A stretch of DNA of 64,000 nt from Paeniglutamicibacter quisquiliarum (lineage in GTDB: Bacteria; Actinomycetota; Actinomycetes; Actinomycetales; Micrococcaceae): positions 35,943-99,942 of the forward strand of contig NZ_JAHRED010000013.1 in assembly GCF_019084045.1 (NCBI RefSeq). Reading direction: 5' to 3'. Shown here in pieces: positions 34,853 to 44,651 of this stretch; positions within the stretch are counted from its first letter, which is position 1; each line of letters opens with the position of its first letter. The notes below the pieces were generated by a model. It saw only the letters and a program-made list of their open reading frames with translations. It was not told the DNA's origin and did not search any database. Made by a program: the position numbers and the translations under genes.

Positions 34853-35770
34853 ATGTCGAACACGCACAAGATCGCATTCATCGGCCTGGGCATCATGGGC
34901 CTTCCCATGGCCATCAACCTGGCCAAGGCAGGCTTCGAGGTCACCGGCTACAACCGCAGCCCGGAAAAGACCGCCGAACTCGTGGCCGCCGGTGGCAAGG
35001 GCTCCGGGTCCATCCCCGAGGCAGTGGCCCACGCCGACGTCATCATCACCATGGTCCCGGACTCCGCCGACGTCGAAGCCGTCGTCACCGGCGAGGCCGG
35101 GGTCTTCGCGCACGCCAAGTCCGGCGCCCTGTGGATCGACAACTCCTCCATCCGTCCCGACGTGGCGGCACGCCTCTCCGACGAGGCCCGCGCCGCGGGC
35201 CTCCGCCCGCTCGACGCACCGGTCTCCGGCGGCGAGGCCGGCGCCATCGGCGGCGTGCTCTCCATCATGGTCGGCGGCGAGGAAGCAGACTTCGCCGACG
35301 CCGAGGCGGTCTTCAATGCCGTGGGCAAGACCATCGTGCTGGTGGGCCCCTCGGGCTCCGGCCAGACCGTTAAGGCGGCAAACCAGCTGATCGTCGCGGC
35401 GAACATCCAGGCGCTTTCCGAGGCCGTGGTGTTCCTTGAGGCCTACGGCGTGGACACCGATGCCGCGCTGACGGTCCTGGGTGGCGGGCTCGCCGGATCC
35501 AAGGTCCTGGACCAGAAGGGCCAGAAGATCCTTGACCGGTCCTTCGAGCCCGGCTTCCGCCTGGCCCTGCACCACAAGGACATGGGCATCGTGACCTCCG
35601 CTGCCCGCGAGGCAGGCGTCGTGCTTCCGCTCGGCGCCCTTGTCGCCCAGCTCGTGGCCTCCACCGTGGCCAGCGGCGACGGCGCACTTGACCACTCCGG
35701 GCTCTTCCGCGGCGTACAACGCCTCAGCGGATCCGCCGACGTGCCGGCCGAACCCGTGGCCGCCAGCTAG
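34853..35770 (+). CDS. glxR: 2-hydroxy-3-oxopropionate (tartronate semialdehyde) reductase
   Basis: This NAD(P)H-dependent beta-hydroxyacid dehydrogenase reduces tartronate semialdehyde to D-glycerate. It has 305 residues. It shows the Rossmann motif FIGLGIMGLPMAINLAKAGF (9-28), the substrate motif DAPVSGGEAGA (121-131), and the catalytic Lys174 in QTVKAANQL. CAGGAG precedes the ATG at 34853; the open frame runs far upstream within hyi and is not coding there. It works directly after glyoxylate carboligase, whose gene follows 169 bp downstream past a hairpin. Confidence 0.94.
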   Translation: MSNTHKIAFIGLGIMGLPMAINLAKAGFEVTGYNRSPEKTAELVAAGGKGSGSIPEAVAHADVIITMVPDSADVEAVVTGEAGVFAHAKSGALWIDNSSIRPDVAARLSDEARAAGLRPLDAPVSGGEAGAIGGVLSIMVGGEEADFADAEAVFNAVGKTIVLVGPSGSGQTVKAANQLIVAANIQALSEAVVFLEAYGVDTDAALTVLGGGLAGSKVLDQKGQKILDRSFEPGFRLALHHKDMGIVTSAAREAGVVLPLGALVAQLVASTVASGDGALDHSGLFRGVQRLSGSADVPAEPVAAS

Positions 35771-35789
35771 CAAGCAGGGCAGTCGGTGC

Positions 35790-35813
35790 GGTGCAGGCCC
35801 GGAAGCCTGCACC
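35790..35813 (+). terminator. Hairpin inside the operon between glxR and gcl
   Basis: GGTGCAGGC (35790-35798) and GCCTGCACC (35805-35813) form a perfect 9-bp stem with a 6-base loop, followed by TTTCC. Since gcl and three further genes continue in the same direction after 126 bp, this may be a partial terminator or mRNA-processing/stability element that lowers downstream expression, or gcl may have its own promoter. Confidence 0.5.
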
Positions 35814-35939
35814 TTTCCATCCGCCCCAGGGATCCTTCGCGGCAAGCAACCGCTGTGCGCCATCGGTCCACCTAAACCCACACCCTCCCCCCGCCAGGCA
35901 AGCGCCGGCGCCGGGGATTGACACAAGGAGCTCTACACC

Positions 35940-37745
<1,806 letters not shown>

Positions 37746-37776
37746 GCAAGAACCACACGAGAGGAGGCGGCACACC

Positions 37777-38922
37777 ATGTTGGTAGTAGTGGCACCGGAC
37801 AAGTTCAAGGGATCGCTCACTGGCGCGCAGGTTGCCGCCGCCATCGAGGCGGGGGTGCGCGCGGCAATGCCCGAGGCTCGCACGCTCGCGGTGCCCGTCG
37901 CCGACGGCGGCGAGGGAACCCTCGCCGCCGCCGCCCAATGCGGCTTCGAGCTGCACCATGCGACGGTCGCCGGGCCCACCGGGGAGCCGGTGCGCGCGGC
38001 CTTCGGGATCCGGGGCGAGGTGGCCGTCGTGGAGATGGCCGAGGCCTCCGGCCTGGACCGGCTGCCCGGCGGGAAGGATGCGCTCGGGGCCACGAGCCGC
38101 GGCACCGGCGAACTGATCGCCGCGGCCCTGGACGCCGGGGCAACCCAGGTCATCCTCGGCGTGGGCGGAAGCGCCTGCACCGACGGCGGGGCCGGCATGC
38201 TCCAGGGACTCGGTGCCAGGCTGCTGGACGAGCAGGGCAACGAGCTGCCGCTCGGCGGCGGGGCGCTTGGCGCCCTGGAGCGCGTCGAGCTCGGTGCCCT
38301 GGATCCGCGGATCGCCACGACCTCCTTCACCCTCGCCGCCGACGTGGAGAACCCGCTGACCGGACCCAACGGGGCCGCCCGCGTCTTCGCCCCGCAAAAG
38401 GGCGCAAGCCCGGAGCAGGTGCCGGACCTCGATGCGGCACTGGGCCGTTGGGCGCAGGTGCTGGGCCGCGGGCTCGGCGCCGATCGGATCAACGCGCTTG
38501 CCGCATCCGCCGGTGCCGGGGCCGCCGGCGGCGTGGGCTTCGCCGCGATGGCCGTGCTGGGAGCCACCCGGCGCCGCGGCATCGACGTGGTGCTGGAGCT
38601 GACCGGCCTGGAAGAGGCGCTGTCCGGGGCCGTCGCGGTGTTCACCGGCGAGGGCAGCCTCGACACCCAGTCGCTGGAGGGCAAGACGCCGGTGGGCGTG
38701 GCCCAGCTGGCCGCCGCCCACGGCATCCCCGTCTACGCAATTTGTGGACGCAACCAACTTTCCGCCGAGCAGGCAACCGACGCGGGCTTCACCGCGGTCA
38801 GGTCGCTGCTCGAGCTGGAACCAGATGTTGCCCGTTGCATGAGTGAGGGTGGACCACTTGTGCAACGGGCGGCGACCCTCTTGGCCGAAGAATTCCTGGC
38901 CACCCACGCGGCCACCGCGTAA
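37777..38922 (+). CDS. glxK: Glycerate kinase (GarK/GlxK type)
   Basis: This kinase phosphorylates D-glycerate (2-kinase type in GarK/GlxK) so that it enters glycolysis. It has 381 residues with the family opening VVAPDKFKGSLTGAQVA, the VPVADGGEGTL segment near 46, GVGGSACTDGGAGMLQGLGA near 130, and FTGEGSLDTQSLEGKTPVGVA near 290. ATG 37777 has GAGGAGG 10 bases upstream; longer versions start within gcl and are not supported. It lies 31 bp after gcl and completes glyoxylate to phosphoglycerate. Confidence 0.95.
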   Translation: MLVVVAPDKFKGSLTGAQVAAAIEAGVRAAMPEARTLAVPVADGGEGTLAAAAQCGFELHHATVAGPTGEPVRAAFGIRGEVAVVEMAEASGLDRLPGGKDALGATSRGTGELIAAALDAGATQVILGVGGSACTDGGAGMLQGLGARLLDEQGNELPLGGGALGALERVELGALDPRIATTSFTLAADVENPLTGPNGAARVFAPQKGASPEQVPDLDAALGRWAQVLGRGLGADRINALAASAGAGAAGGVGFAAMAVLGATRRRGIDVVLELTGLEEALSGAVAVFTGEGSLDTQSLEGKTPVGVAQLAAAHGIPVYAICGRNQLSAEQATDAGFTAVRSLLELEPDVARCMSEGGPLVQRAATLLAEEFLATHAATA

Positions 38923-38971
38923 CCCCGCTTACCACCGCATTTTCCAACGCACGAGATGTAAGGACGAGACC

Positions 38972-40363
38972 ATGGGCAACACCGAGCTCACCGAGGCAAC
39001 GACGCCACGGTCGGAAGAAAACACAGGCGCGGACTTCGACCTGGTGATCCGCGGCGAGCGGATCGTCACGGGCGCCGGAACCGTCGCCCGCGAAATCGGC
39101 ATCCGCGACGGCAAGATCGTCGCCATCGAGCCCCTGGGCAACAACCTCTCCGGCGCGCAGCTCATCGAGCTCAGCGCCGAGGAGGTGCTGATCCCGGGCC
39201 TGGTCGACACCCACGTGCACGTCAACGAGCCGGGCCGCACCGAGTGGGAGGGCTTCGAATCCGCCACCAAGGCCGCCGCCGCGGGCGGCGTGACCACCAT
39301 CGTGGACATGCCGCTGAACTCCATCCCGCCGACCGTCAACGTCGAGGCCCTCGAGCTCAAGCAGGCCGCCGCCCGCCCCAAGGCCTTCGTCGACGTGGGC
39401 TTCTGGGGAGGCGCCATCCCGGGCAACAAGTCCGACCTGCGCGAGCTGCACGACGCCGGCGTCTTCGGCTTCAAGTGCTTCCTGCTCCACTCCGGCGTCG
39501 AGGAATTCCCCTACCTCGAACCCGACGAGATGGAAGAGGACATGACCGAGATCGTGTCCTTCGACTCGATGATGCTCGTCCACGCCGAGGATTCGCGCGC
39601 CATCGACCGCGCCCCGAACGCCGAGGGCGACCACTACGACAGGTTCCTGGCCTCCCGCCCGCGCGGCGCCGAGAACGTGGCGGTGGCCGAGGTCATCGAG
39701 CGCGCCCGCTGGACCGGCGCCCGCGCCCACATCCTGCACCTGTCCTCCTCCGACGCCCTGCCGATGATCGAATCGGCCAAGCGCGACGGCGTGAAGCTGA
39801 CCGTGGAGACCTGCCCGCACTACCTCACCCTGCTGGCCGAGGAAATCCCCAACGGCGCCACCGCGTTCAAGTGCTGCCCGCCGATCCGCGAGGCCTCCAA
39901 CCGCGAACTGCTCTGGAAGGGCCTGGAGGACGGGATCATCGACTGCATCGTCTCGGACCACTCGCCCTCGACCATCGACCTCAAGGACGTCGAGAACGGC
40001 GACTTCGGCGTGGCCTGGGGCGGGGTTGCCTCGCTGCAGCTGGGGCTCGCGCTGATCTGGACCGAGGCCCAGCGCCGCGGCATCAAGCTCGAAACCGTGC
40101 TGAACTGGATGTCCAAGCGCCCGGCCGAGATCGCCGGACTGCACCACAAGGGTGCCATCACGCTGGGCAACGACGCCGACTTCGCCTTCTTCGCACCCGA
40201 GGACAGCTTCCTGGTCGACGTCAACAAGCTGCACCACAAGAACCCGATCTCCCCGTACCAGGGCAAGGTCCTGGCGGGCAAGGTCCGCCGCACCTTCGTG
40301 CGCGGCACCGAGGTCGACTTCAAGACCCCGCAGGGCAAGCTGATCCGCCGCGGCGAGGTCTAG
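38972..40363 (+). CDS. allB: Allantoinase
   Basis: This dinuclear-metal amidohydrolase opens the allantoin ring to allantoate. It has 463 residues. Metal ligands are His81 and His83 in LVDTHVHVNEPGRTEWEGF, the carboxylated-type Lys168 in FGFKCFLLHSGVEEFP, the His in MLVHAED and in HILHLSSSDAL, and the Asp in SDHSPST. AAGGAC precedes the ATG. It ends the hyi-glxR-gcl-glxK operon, tying ureide opening to glyoxylate disposal. The next pathway enzyme, allantoate amidohydrolase, is not in the window. Confidence 0.95.
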   Translation: MGNTELTEATTPRSEENTGADFDLVIRGERIVTGAGTVAREIGIRDGKIVAIEPLGNNLSGAQLIELSAEEVLIPGLVDTHVHVNEPGRTEWEGFESATKAAAAGGVTTIVDMPLNSIPPTVNVEALELKQAAARPKAFVDVGFWGGAIPGNKSDLRELHDAGVFGFKCFLLHSGVEEFPYLEPDEMEEDMTEIVSFDSMMLVHAEDSRAIDRAPNAEGDHYDRFLASRPRGAENVAVAEVIERARWTGARAHILHLSSSDALPMIESAKRDGVKLTVETCPHYLTLLAEEIPNGATAFKCCPPIREASNRELLWKGLEDGIIDCIVSDHSPSTIDLKDVENGDFGVAWGGVASLQLGLALIWTEAQRRGIKLETVLNWMSKRPAEIAGLHHKGAITLGNDADFAFFAPEDSFLVDVNKLHHKNPISPYQGKVLAGKVRRTFVRGTEVDFKTPQGKLIRRGEV

Positions 40364-40610
40364 GCCGCCGAAGCGACACAAACTTCCGGGCCGCCTCGGC
40401 TTCCCCCGCCACCTTCAACGCGTCTCCTTGGTCAGTGATCGCGATGAAGGTGCGGAGGGTCGCCAGGGCGGCCCGGTATTCTTAACTCCGGGCCGGCCCG
40501 CCAATCGCTTTATCCAAGAGTTTGACTATATGCTGGTGTGGCGCGGGTTTGCACCACGCATCGCACCACATCGACGTGGGGCCGAAGAACTTCTAGCCAG
40601 GGGGAGCACC

Positions 40611-41099
40611 ATGGCGTGGACAGGCAGGACGCAGCGCCCCTCCGCGACCCCGCGGGGCGGTCCGGGCGGGGTCGCCCCGGCCCCGAGCTGGCAACGGGTC
40701 AACTGCCTCGGGATGGGGCTGACTGCAGCGCTCACCGGCGCGACCCTTTTCGTCCTCGCCGGCAACGGCCACGGCGGCCTGCACGAATTCCGGATGATCA
40801 ACACCCTGCTGCTGGTGGCCTTCAGTTTCGTGGCGCTGGCCGCGGTGTTCAGCGCGCTGGGGGCGAAGTTCCTCGGGCTCACGTCCCGGTGCACCTGCAT
40901 GCTCGCCGTGGGGCTCGCCTGGTTGTGCTCCGCTCCGATGGCCGCCTGGATCAACATGGGAGGCGCAACGGCCGAGGCCTTCGAGGTGGAGCTGGGCGAC
41001 TGGGCCTGGGCGCTGCTTCCCGCGCTGGTCTATGCCATTGCCATTCTCGCGTTGCAACTGCGCAACCTCCGTCGCGCCAGGGACGCAGCCTCGACCTGA
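40611..41099 (+). CDS. Unknown four-helix membrane protein
   Basis: This 162-residue protein has a short Arg/Pro-rich cytoplasmic start and four hydrophobic segments (about 33-55, 64-90, 95-118 and 130-150), with a basic tail RNLRRARDAAST. GGGGGAG lies 4 bases before ATG 40611; the frame starts at 40428 without support. I recognise no family. It follows allantoinase by 247 bp and converges on the GlxA-like regulator with a 12-bp gap, so it does not clearly belong to either unit. Confidence 0.6.
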   Translation: MAWTGRTQRPSATPRGGPGGVAPAPSWQRVNCLGMGLTAALTGATLFVLAGNGHGGLHEFRMINTLLLVAFSFVALAAVFSALGAKFLGLTSRCTCMLAVGLAWLCSAPMAAWINMGGATAEAFEVELGDWAWALLPALVYAIAILALQLRNLRRARDAAST

Positions 41100-41111
41100 A
41101 GCGCCCGTGGC

Positions 41112-42059
41112 TCAGCGGCTGGTGAAGCGGGTGCGGTACGAGGTCGGAGTGGTGGAGTAGGCGGCGACGAAGTTCTGGCGGAACGTCACCGCACTGCCGA
41201 AGCCGCACGACTCGGCGATGCGGGCAACGCTCCAGTTGGTGGTTTCCAGCAGTTGGCGGGCGTCGTCGAGCCGGCGACCCAGCACCCAGCGCGCCGGGGA
41301 AAGCCCGGTGACCTCCTTGAACCTGCGGGTGAAGTTGCGCTTGCTCATGGTCGCGTGGGCCGCCAGGGCCTCGACCTCGAGGTCCTGGTCCAGGTTCGCC
41401 AACGCCCATTGGATGGTCCGGCCCAGCGGTCCATCCAGGTCGGGATCCGGCAGCGGGCGGGCAATGTACTGGGCCTGGCCCCCGTCGCGGTGCGGCGCGA
41501 CGACGATCTGCCGCGCCACGGTGGCCGCGGCCGCCGAGCCCAGGTGGGTGCGCACGATGTGCAGGCAGGCATCCAGGGCCGAAGCGGTGCCGGCCGAGGT
41601 GAGCACATCGCCGTGGTCGATATACAGGGCCGAATCATTGAATTCCACTGTATGCGGCTTGGCGGCCACCTCCCGGGCGGCTCCCCAGTGCGTCACCGCC
41701 GTGCGGCCGTCCAGCACGCCGCTGCACGCGACCGGGTAGGCGCCGAGGCACAGGCCCGCAATCGCGGCCCCGCGCCCATGGGCGTTGCGGATCAGCCGAA
41801 GCAGGTCCCCGGAGGGATCGGGCAGCTCCGAGAGCCAGGACGGGAACACCACGAGGTCGGCATCCTCGGCGGCCCCCGACCCGGAGACGTCGCCAATCAG
41901 GTGCCCCTCGGCGCTGCGCACCGGACGCCCCCGCTCGTTGAAGACCAGCGTGTTCCAGTTATCGGCCAGGCCCAGCCGGGCAACCTCGCCGAAGACGAGC
42001 AGCGGGGTCGCGAGGTGGAACATGGTCATGCCGTCAAAGGCATGGATGGCAATCTTCAT
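41112..42059 (-). CDS. GlxA-type AraC regulator with DJ-1/PfpI domain
   Basis: This 315-residue protein has an N-terminal class I amidotransferase-like (DJ-1/PfpI) domain (about 1-185) with the nucleophile-elbow-like GLCLGAYPVACSGVLDGRTAVTHW. A C-terminal AraC double helix-turn-helix follows (about 215-315: LEVEALAAHATMSKRNFTRRFKEVTGLSPARWVLGRRL, then SVARIAESCGFGSAVTFRQNF). Start 42059 is chosen; the frame upstream to 42116 adds Arg-rich residues. It is divergent (105 bp) from an isochorismatase-family hydrolase and is its likely activator, as often seen for this regulator class. Confidence 0.87.
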   Translation of the reverse strand: MKIAIHAFDGMTMFHLATPLLVFGEVARLGLADNWNTLVFNERGRPVRSAEGHLIGDVSGSGAAEDADLVVFPSWLSELPDPSGDLLRLIRNAHGRGAAIAGLCLGAYPVACSGVLDGRTAVTHWGAAREVAAKPHTVEFNDSALYIDHGDVLTSAGTASALDACLHIVRTHLGSAAAATVARQIVVAPHRDGGQAQYIARPLPDPDLDGPLGRTIQWALANLDQDLEVEALAAHATMSKRNFTRRFKEVTGLSPARWVLGRRLDDARQLLETTNWSVARIAESCGFGSAVTFRQNFVAAYSTTPTSYRTRFTSR

Positions 42060-42164
42060 CTTGGCCCGTTTCCATCGAAGACGTGCATGTACGCCACTCA
42101 CTGTACCCGGGGGCACGATGCCAAGCTGGAGTCACCAACCAACCACCACGAATGGGAGCCCACC

Positions 42165-42812
42165 ATGGCTGAACTGCGCCGCGCACTGGTCATTGTCGAC
42201 GTGCAAAACGACTACTTTGCCGAGGAGGGGCCTTTGGCGATCCAGTACCCGGACCGCAACGAGTCCCTGGCCAACATCGCCCGGGCGATCGACCTGGCCG
42301 ACGCGCAGGGCATGCCGGTTGCCGTGGTGCAGCACCAGTACCCGGCCGGTGCTCCGGTGTTTGCCGAGGGCTCCGAGGGCTGGAAGCTGCACCCCGAGAT
42401 CGCCTCACGCCGCAAGGATTCCTGGAAGCACCTCGTCAAGAGCTACGCCAGCGTCTTCGCCGGCACCGACTTCGAGGCCTGGCTGCGGGCCAACGATGTC
42501 GAGGCCATTACCGTGGTCGGCTACATGACCAACAACTGCGACCTGGCCACCGCGGCTGCGGCGGAACCGCTGGGCTTTGGCGTGGAAGTGCTCTCCGACG
42601 CCAGCGGCGCCATCCACCTGGCCAACGAGCTCGGCCAGGTCGAGGCACGGCAGTTGCACGAAACCCTGATGGTGCTGCTGCACTCCAACTTTGCCGCCGT
42701 CGCCATCACCGACGACTGGGCACGTGCGGTCGAGGGCGGCACCGCACTGCCCCAGGGCGATTTGGGCTCCTCCGCCGTGCAGGGACGCGCGGCCTTCGCA
42801 CCGGTCAGCTAG
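42165..42812 (+). CDS. Isochorismatase-family cysteine hydrolase
   Basis: This 215-residue enzyme carries the catalytic triad of the isochorismatase/nicotinamidase superfamily: Asp12 in IVDVQNDYF, Lys92 in HLVKSYASVF, and Cys125 in VGYMTNNCDLATA with the preceding cis-peptide-type turn. Such enzymes hydrolyse amides or ureido compounds such as nicotinamide, ureidoacrylate or carbamoylsarcosine; the substrate here is not evident. GGGAG lies 6 bases before the ATG. It is divergent from a GlxA-type regulator, and a hairpin follows. In this nitrogen-rich setting an amide- or urea-releasing role is likely. Confidence 0.85.
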   Translation: MAELRRALVIVDVQNDYFAEEGPLAIQYPDRNESLANIARAIDLADAQGMPVAVVQHQYPAGAPVFAEGSEGWKLHPEIASRRKDSWKHLVKSYASVFAGTDFEAWLRANDVEAITVVGYMTNNCDLATAAAAEPLGFGVEVLSDASGAIHLANELGQVEARQLHETLMVLLHSNFAAVAITDDWARAVEGGTALPQGDLGSSAVQGRAAFAPVS

Positions 42813-42824
42813 CGCGACGGACTG

Positions 42825-42849
42825 CGGGGTGACGCCACGTCACCCCGCG
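42825..42849 (+). terminator. Terminator after the isochorismatase-family gene
   Basis: GCGGGGTGACG (42825-42835) and CGTCACCCCGC (42839-42849) form a perfect 11-bp stem with a CCA loop, 12 bp after the stop codon. Confidence 0.65.
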
Positions 42850-42981
42850 GCCTCCCTGCGACTGTCCCGGCCCTTTCATGCGATGGTGTTTCGGGAGGAA
42901 TCCGCCGATCCCTTGGCGGCATTTCGGCATGAATTCAACCGCGGCGCCTCGTGCCCGCCACGATGAAAGGCAAAGAAAACA

Positions 42982-43329
42982 ATGACTGATACAAACATGG
43001 ACGCACTCCCTGCGGGGGAGAACTTGTGGCTGGTCCAGGTCGACTTCCCCTCGGACGGGCCCTTTGGGGAGGACATGGCCAAAGGCTATGCCGAGCTGGC
43101 CCACAGCATCGCACAGGAACCCGGCCTGATCTGGAAGCTGTGGACCGAGAACAGCGAGACGGGTGAGGCCGGGGGAATCTACTTGTTCACCACGGAGGAA
43201 GACGCCCGGGCCTATCTGGCGATGCACAGCGCGCGGCTGGCAGGATGGGGGATCACCGGCATCCGCGGGAAGGTCTTCCAGGTGAACCGATCCCTGTCGC
43301 AGATCACCCGGGGACTACCTTCGGCCTAG
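42982..43329 (+). CDS. YdhR-family putative monooxygenase
   Basis: This 115-residue protein matches the small YdhR/dimeric alpha-beta barrel family: LWLVQVDFPSDGPFGEDMAKGYAELAHSIAQEPGLIWKLWTEN, then GGIYLFTTEEDARAYLAMH and GKVFQVNRSLSQIT. Members resemble quinol-forming monooxygenases, but few have a known reaction. GAAAGG lies 9 bases upstream. Its stop overlaps by 4 bases the stop of the convergent siderophore-interacting protein gene. Confidence 0.82.
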   Translation: MTDTNMDALPAGENLWLVQVDFPSDGPFGEDMAKGYAELAHSIAQEPGLIWKLWTENSETGEAGGIYLFTTEEDARAYLAMHSARLAGWGITGIRGKVFQVNRSLSQITRGLPSA

Positions 43330-44522
43330 TCGTCCGTTCCGTCCCTTCGCTGCCCGGCCTCGAGCCGGGGCCCCGCGGCGGCTTGCACGGGCCACGTTCG
43401 CCCGGGGCGGCGCGCGGTCCAGTAGCTGGAAACGTGGATGCGGCGCTGTTCGATGTCCCAATGCGAGGCCAGTTTGCGGATGTCGCGCACCGCGTCGCGC
43501 CCGCCCAGCGCCAGGACCTCCACACGTCCATGCGGGGCCGGGATGTCCCGCAGCGCGTCGGACAGCAGGTTGCTGCTGGCCGCGGGCTCGCCGTTGCGGT
43601 GGAGCCAGGTGAGTTCCATGTGCAGCGGAAGGTCGAACTCCTGTTCGTCCTCCGGGCCCTCCACCTCCAGGAAGACCCGCCCCGATGCCGTGCGCGGCAG
43701 CCTTTCCAGCGCCGCGGCGATGGCCGGGATCCCGGTGTCGTCTGCCGCGTAGAGGTGCTGCTCGGCCTTCGGGTCGGGACGGAACTTGCCCTTGGGCCTG
43801 GAGAGCACCAGCTGGTCGCCGGGCTGCGCTGCCGCGGCCCAGGCGGCGGCAGGCCCGGCGGGCTCGTGGATGAAGAATTCGATGGCCAGTTCCCGGGCCA
43901 CCGGGTCGTGACGGCGGATCGTGTACGAACGGGAGGCCGGGAAGTCCTCGCGACGCAGCGACTTGCGCAGCGAACGCAAGTCGTAGGGCGGCAGCAGCCC
44001 CAGGGAGGGATTCGTGAAGTACAGCTTGACGTACTGGTCGGCCGCGCCATTGGATTCGAAGTCGTCGAAGCCCTCCCCGCCGGCGACGATGCGCACCATG
44101 CTGCGGCTGGGCCGTTCCACGCGCAGGACGTCCATGACGACCTGCGATCCGGGCATGCGCCGCGGCGGAGCAGCCACCGCTCCGGCGGCGGGCCCCGCAC
44201 CGGTCGGCGAACCGAAGTCAGCTGCGGCGTGTCCGGGAGCCGGCGCCAGAGCCATCCGGGAACCGGCCCGGCGCAGTGCCTTGGTCGCGGCCGCGTAGGC
44301 GGCCCGGCCTCCGGCCTTCTCCGCGTCGCGAAGCACGGATTCGCGCAATGGCTTGGAGAGCTGTAGCCCTCCATACCTGGCCGCGCGCTTCAGCTTCCTC
44401 TTCGCCGCCTTGCGCCCGGCCCGCCGACCGGCCTCCACCGCGGCCTCAAAGACACGGGCATGCTCGGTGGCCAGGGACTCGGCCTCCGGGCAGGGCTTGC
44501 GGCGCTTCTTGTGGTGCGACAT
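43326..44522 (-). CDS. Siderophore-interacting-family (SIP) flavoprotein with basic N-terminal extension
   Basis: This 398-residue protein has a SIP/ViuB-type domain from about residue 128: FAD-binding barrel motif ASRSYTIRRHDP (196-207), a nucleotide-domain segment LYAADDTGIPAIAAALERLP, and a C-terminal SSYWTARRPGR. Such enzymes use NAD(P)H to reduce ferric siderophores. Residues 1-127 are unusual: a Lys/Arg/Ala-rich part (KKRRKP near the start, AGRRAGRKAAKRKLKRAARYG near 31-51) and a Pro/Gly/Ala linker, with no signal peptide. Typical SIPs begin directly with the FAD domain. It does not adjoin siderophore genes here. Confidence 0.75.
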   Translation of the reverse strand: MSHHKKRRKPCPEAESLATEHARVFEAAVEAGRRAGRKAAKRKLKRAARYGGLQLSKPLRESVLRDAEKAGGRAAYAAATKALRRAGSRMALAPAPGHAAADFGSPTGAGPAAGAVAAPPRRMPGSQVVMDVLRVERPSRSMVRIVAGGEGFDDFESNGAADQYVKLYFTNPSLGLLPPYDLRSLRKSLRREDFPASRSYTIRRHDPVARELAIEFFIHEPAGPAAAWAAAAQPGDQLVLSRPKGKFRPDPKAEQHLYAADDTGIPAIAAALERLPRTASGRVFLEVEGPEDEQEFDLPLHMELTWLHRNGEPAASSNLLSDALRDIPAPHGRVEVLALGGRDAVRDIRKLASHWDIEQRRIHVSSYWTARRPGRTWPVQAAAGPRLEAGQRRDGTDD

Positions 44523-44605
44523 GTCGTGGCTCCTTCCGGCCGGCGCGTGCGTGGGGCTTCGCCGGTACCTCGAGTCTGGCCCGAATGCGGGGTGGACACA
44601 AGCGG

Positions 44606-44634
44606 GCGCCCGGCCCCGGATGGGGACCGGGCGC
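44606..44634 (-). terminator. Terminator of the MatC-CoA-transferase-carboxyltransferase operon
   Basis: GCGCCCGGCCCC (44606-44617) pairs with GGGGACCGGGCGC (44622-44634) with a four-base loop and one bulged A. It lies 18 bp beyond the stop of the minus-strand gene 44652-46133. Confidence 0.6.
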
Positions 44635-44651
44635 GCCCCCCGCCCCCGGCC

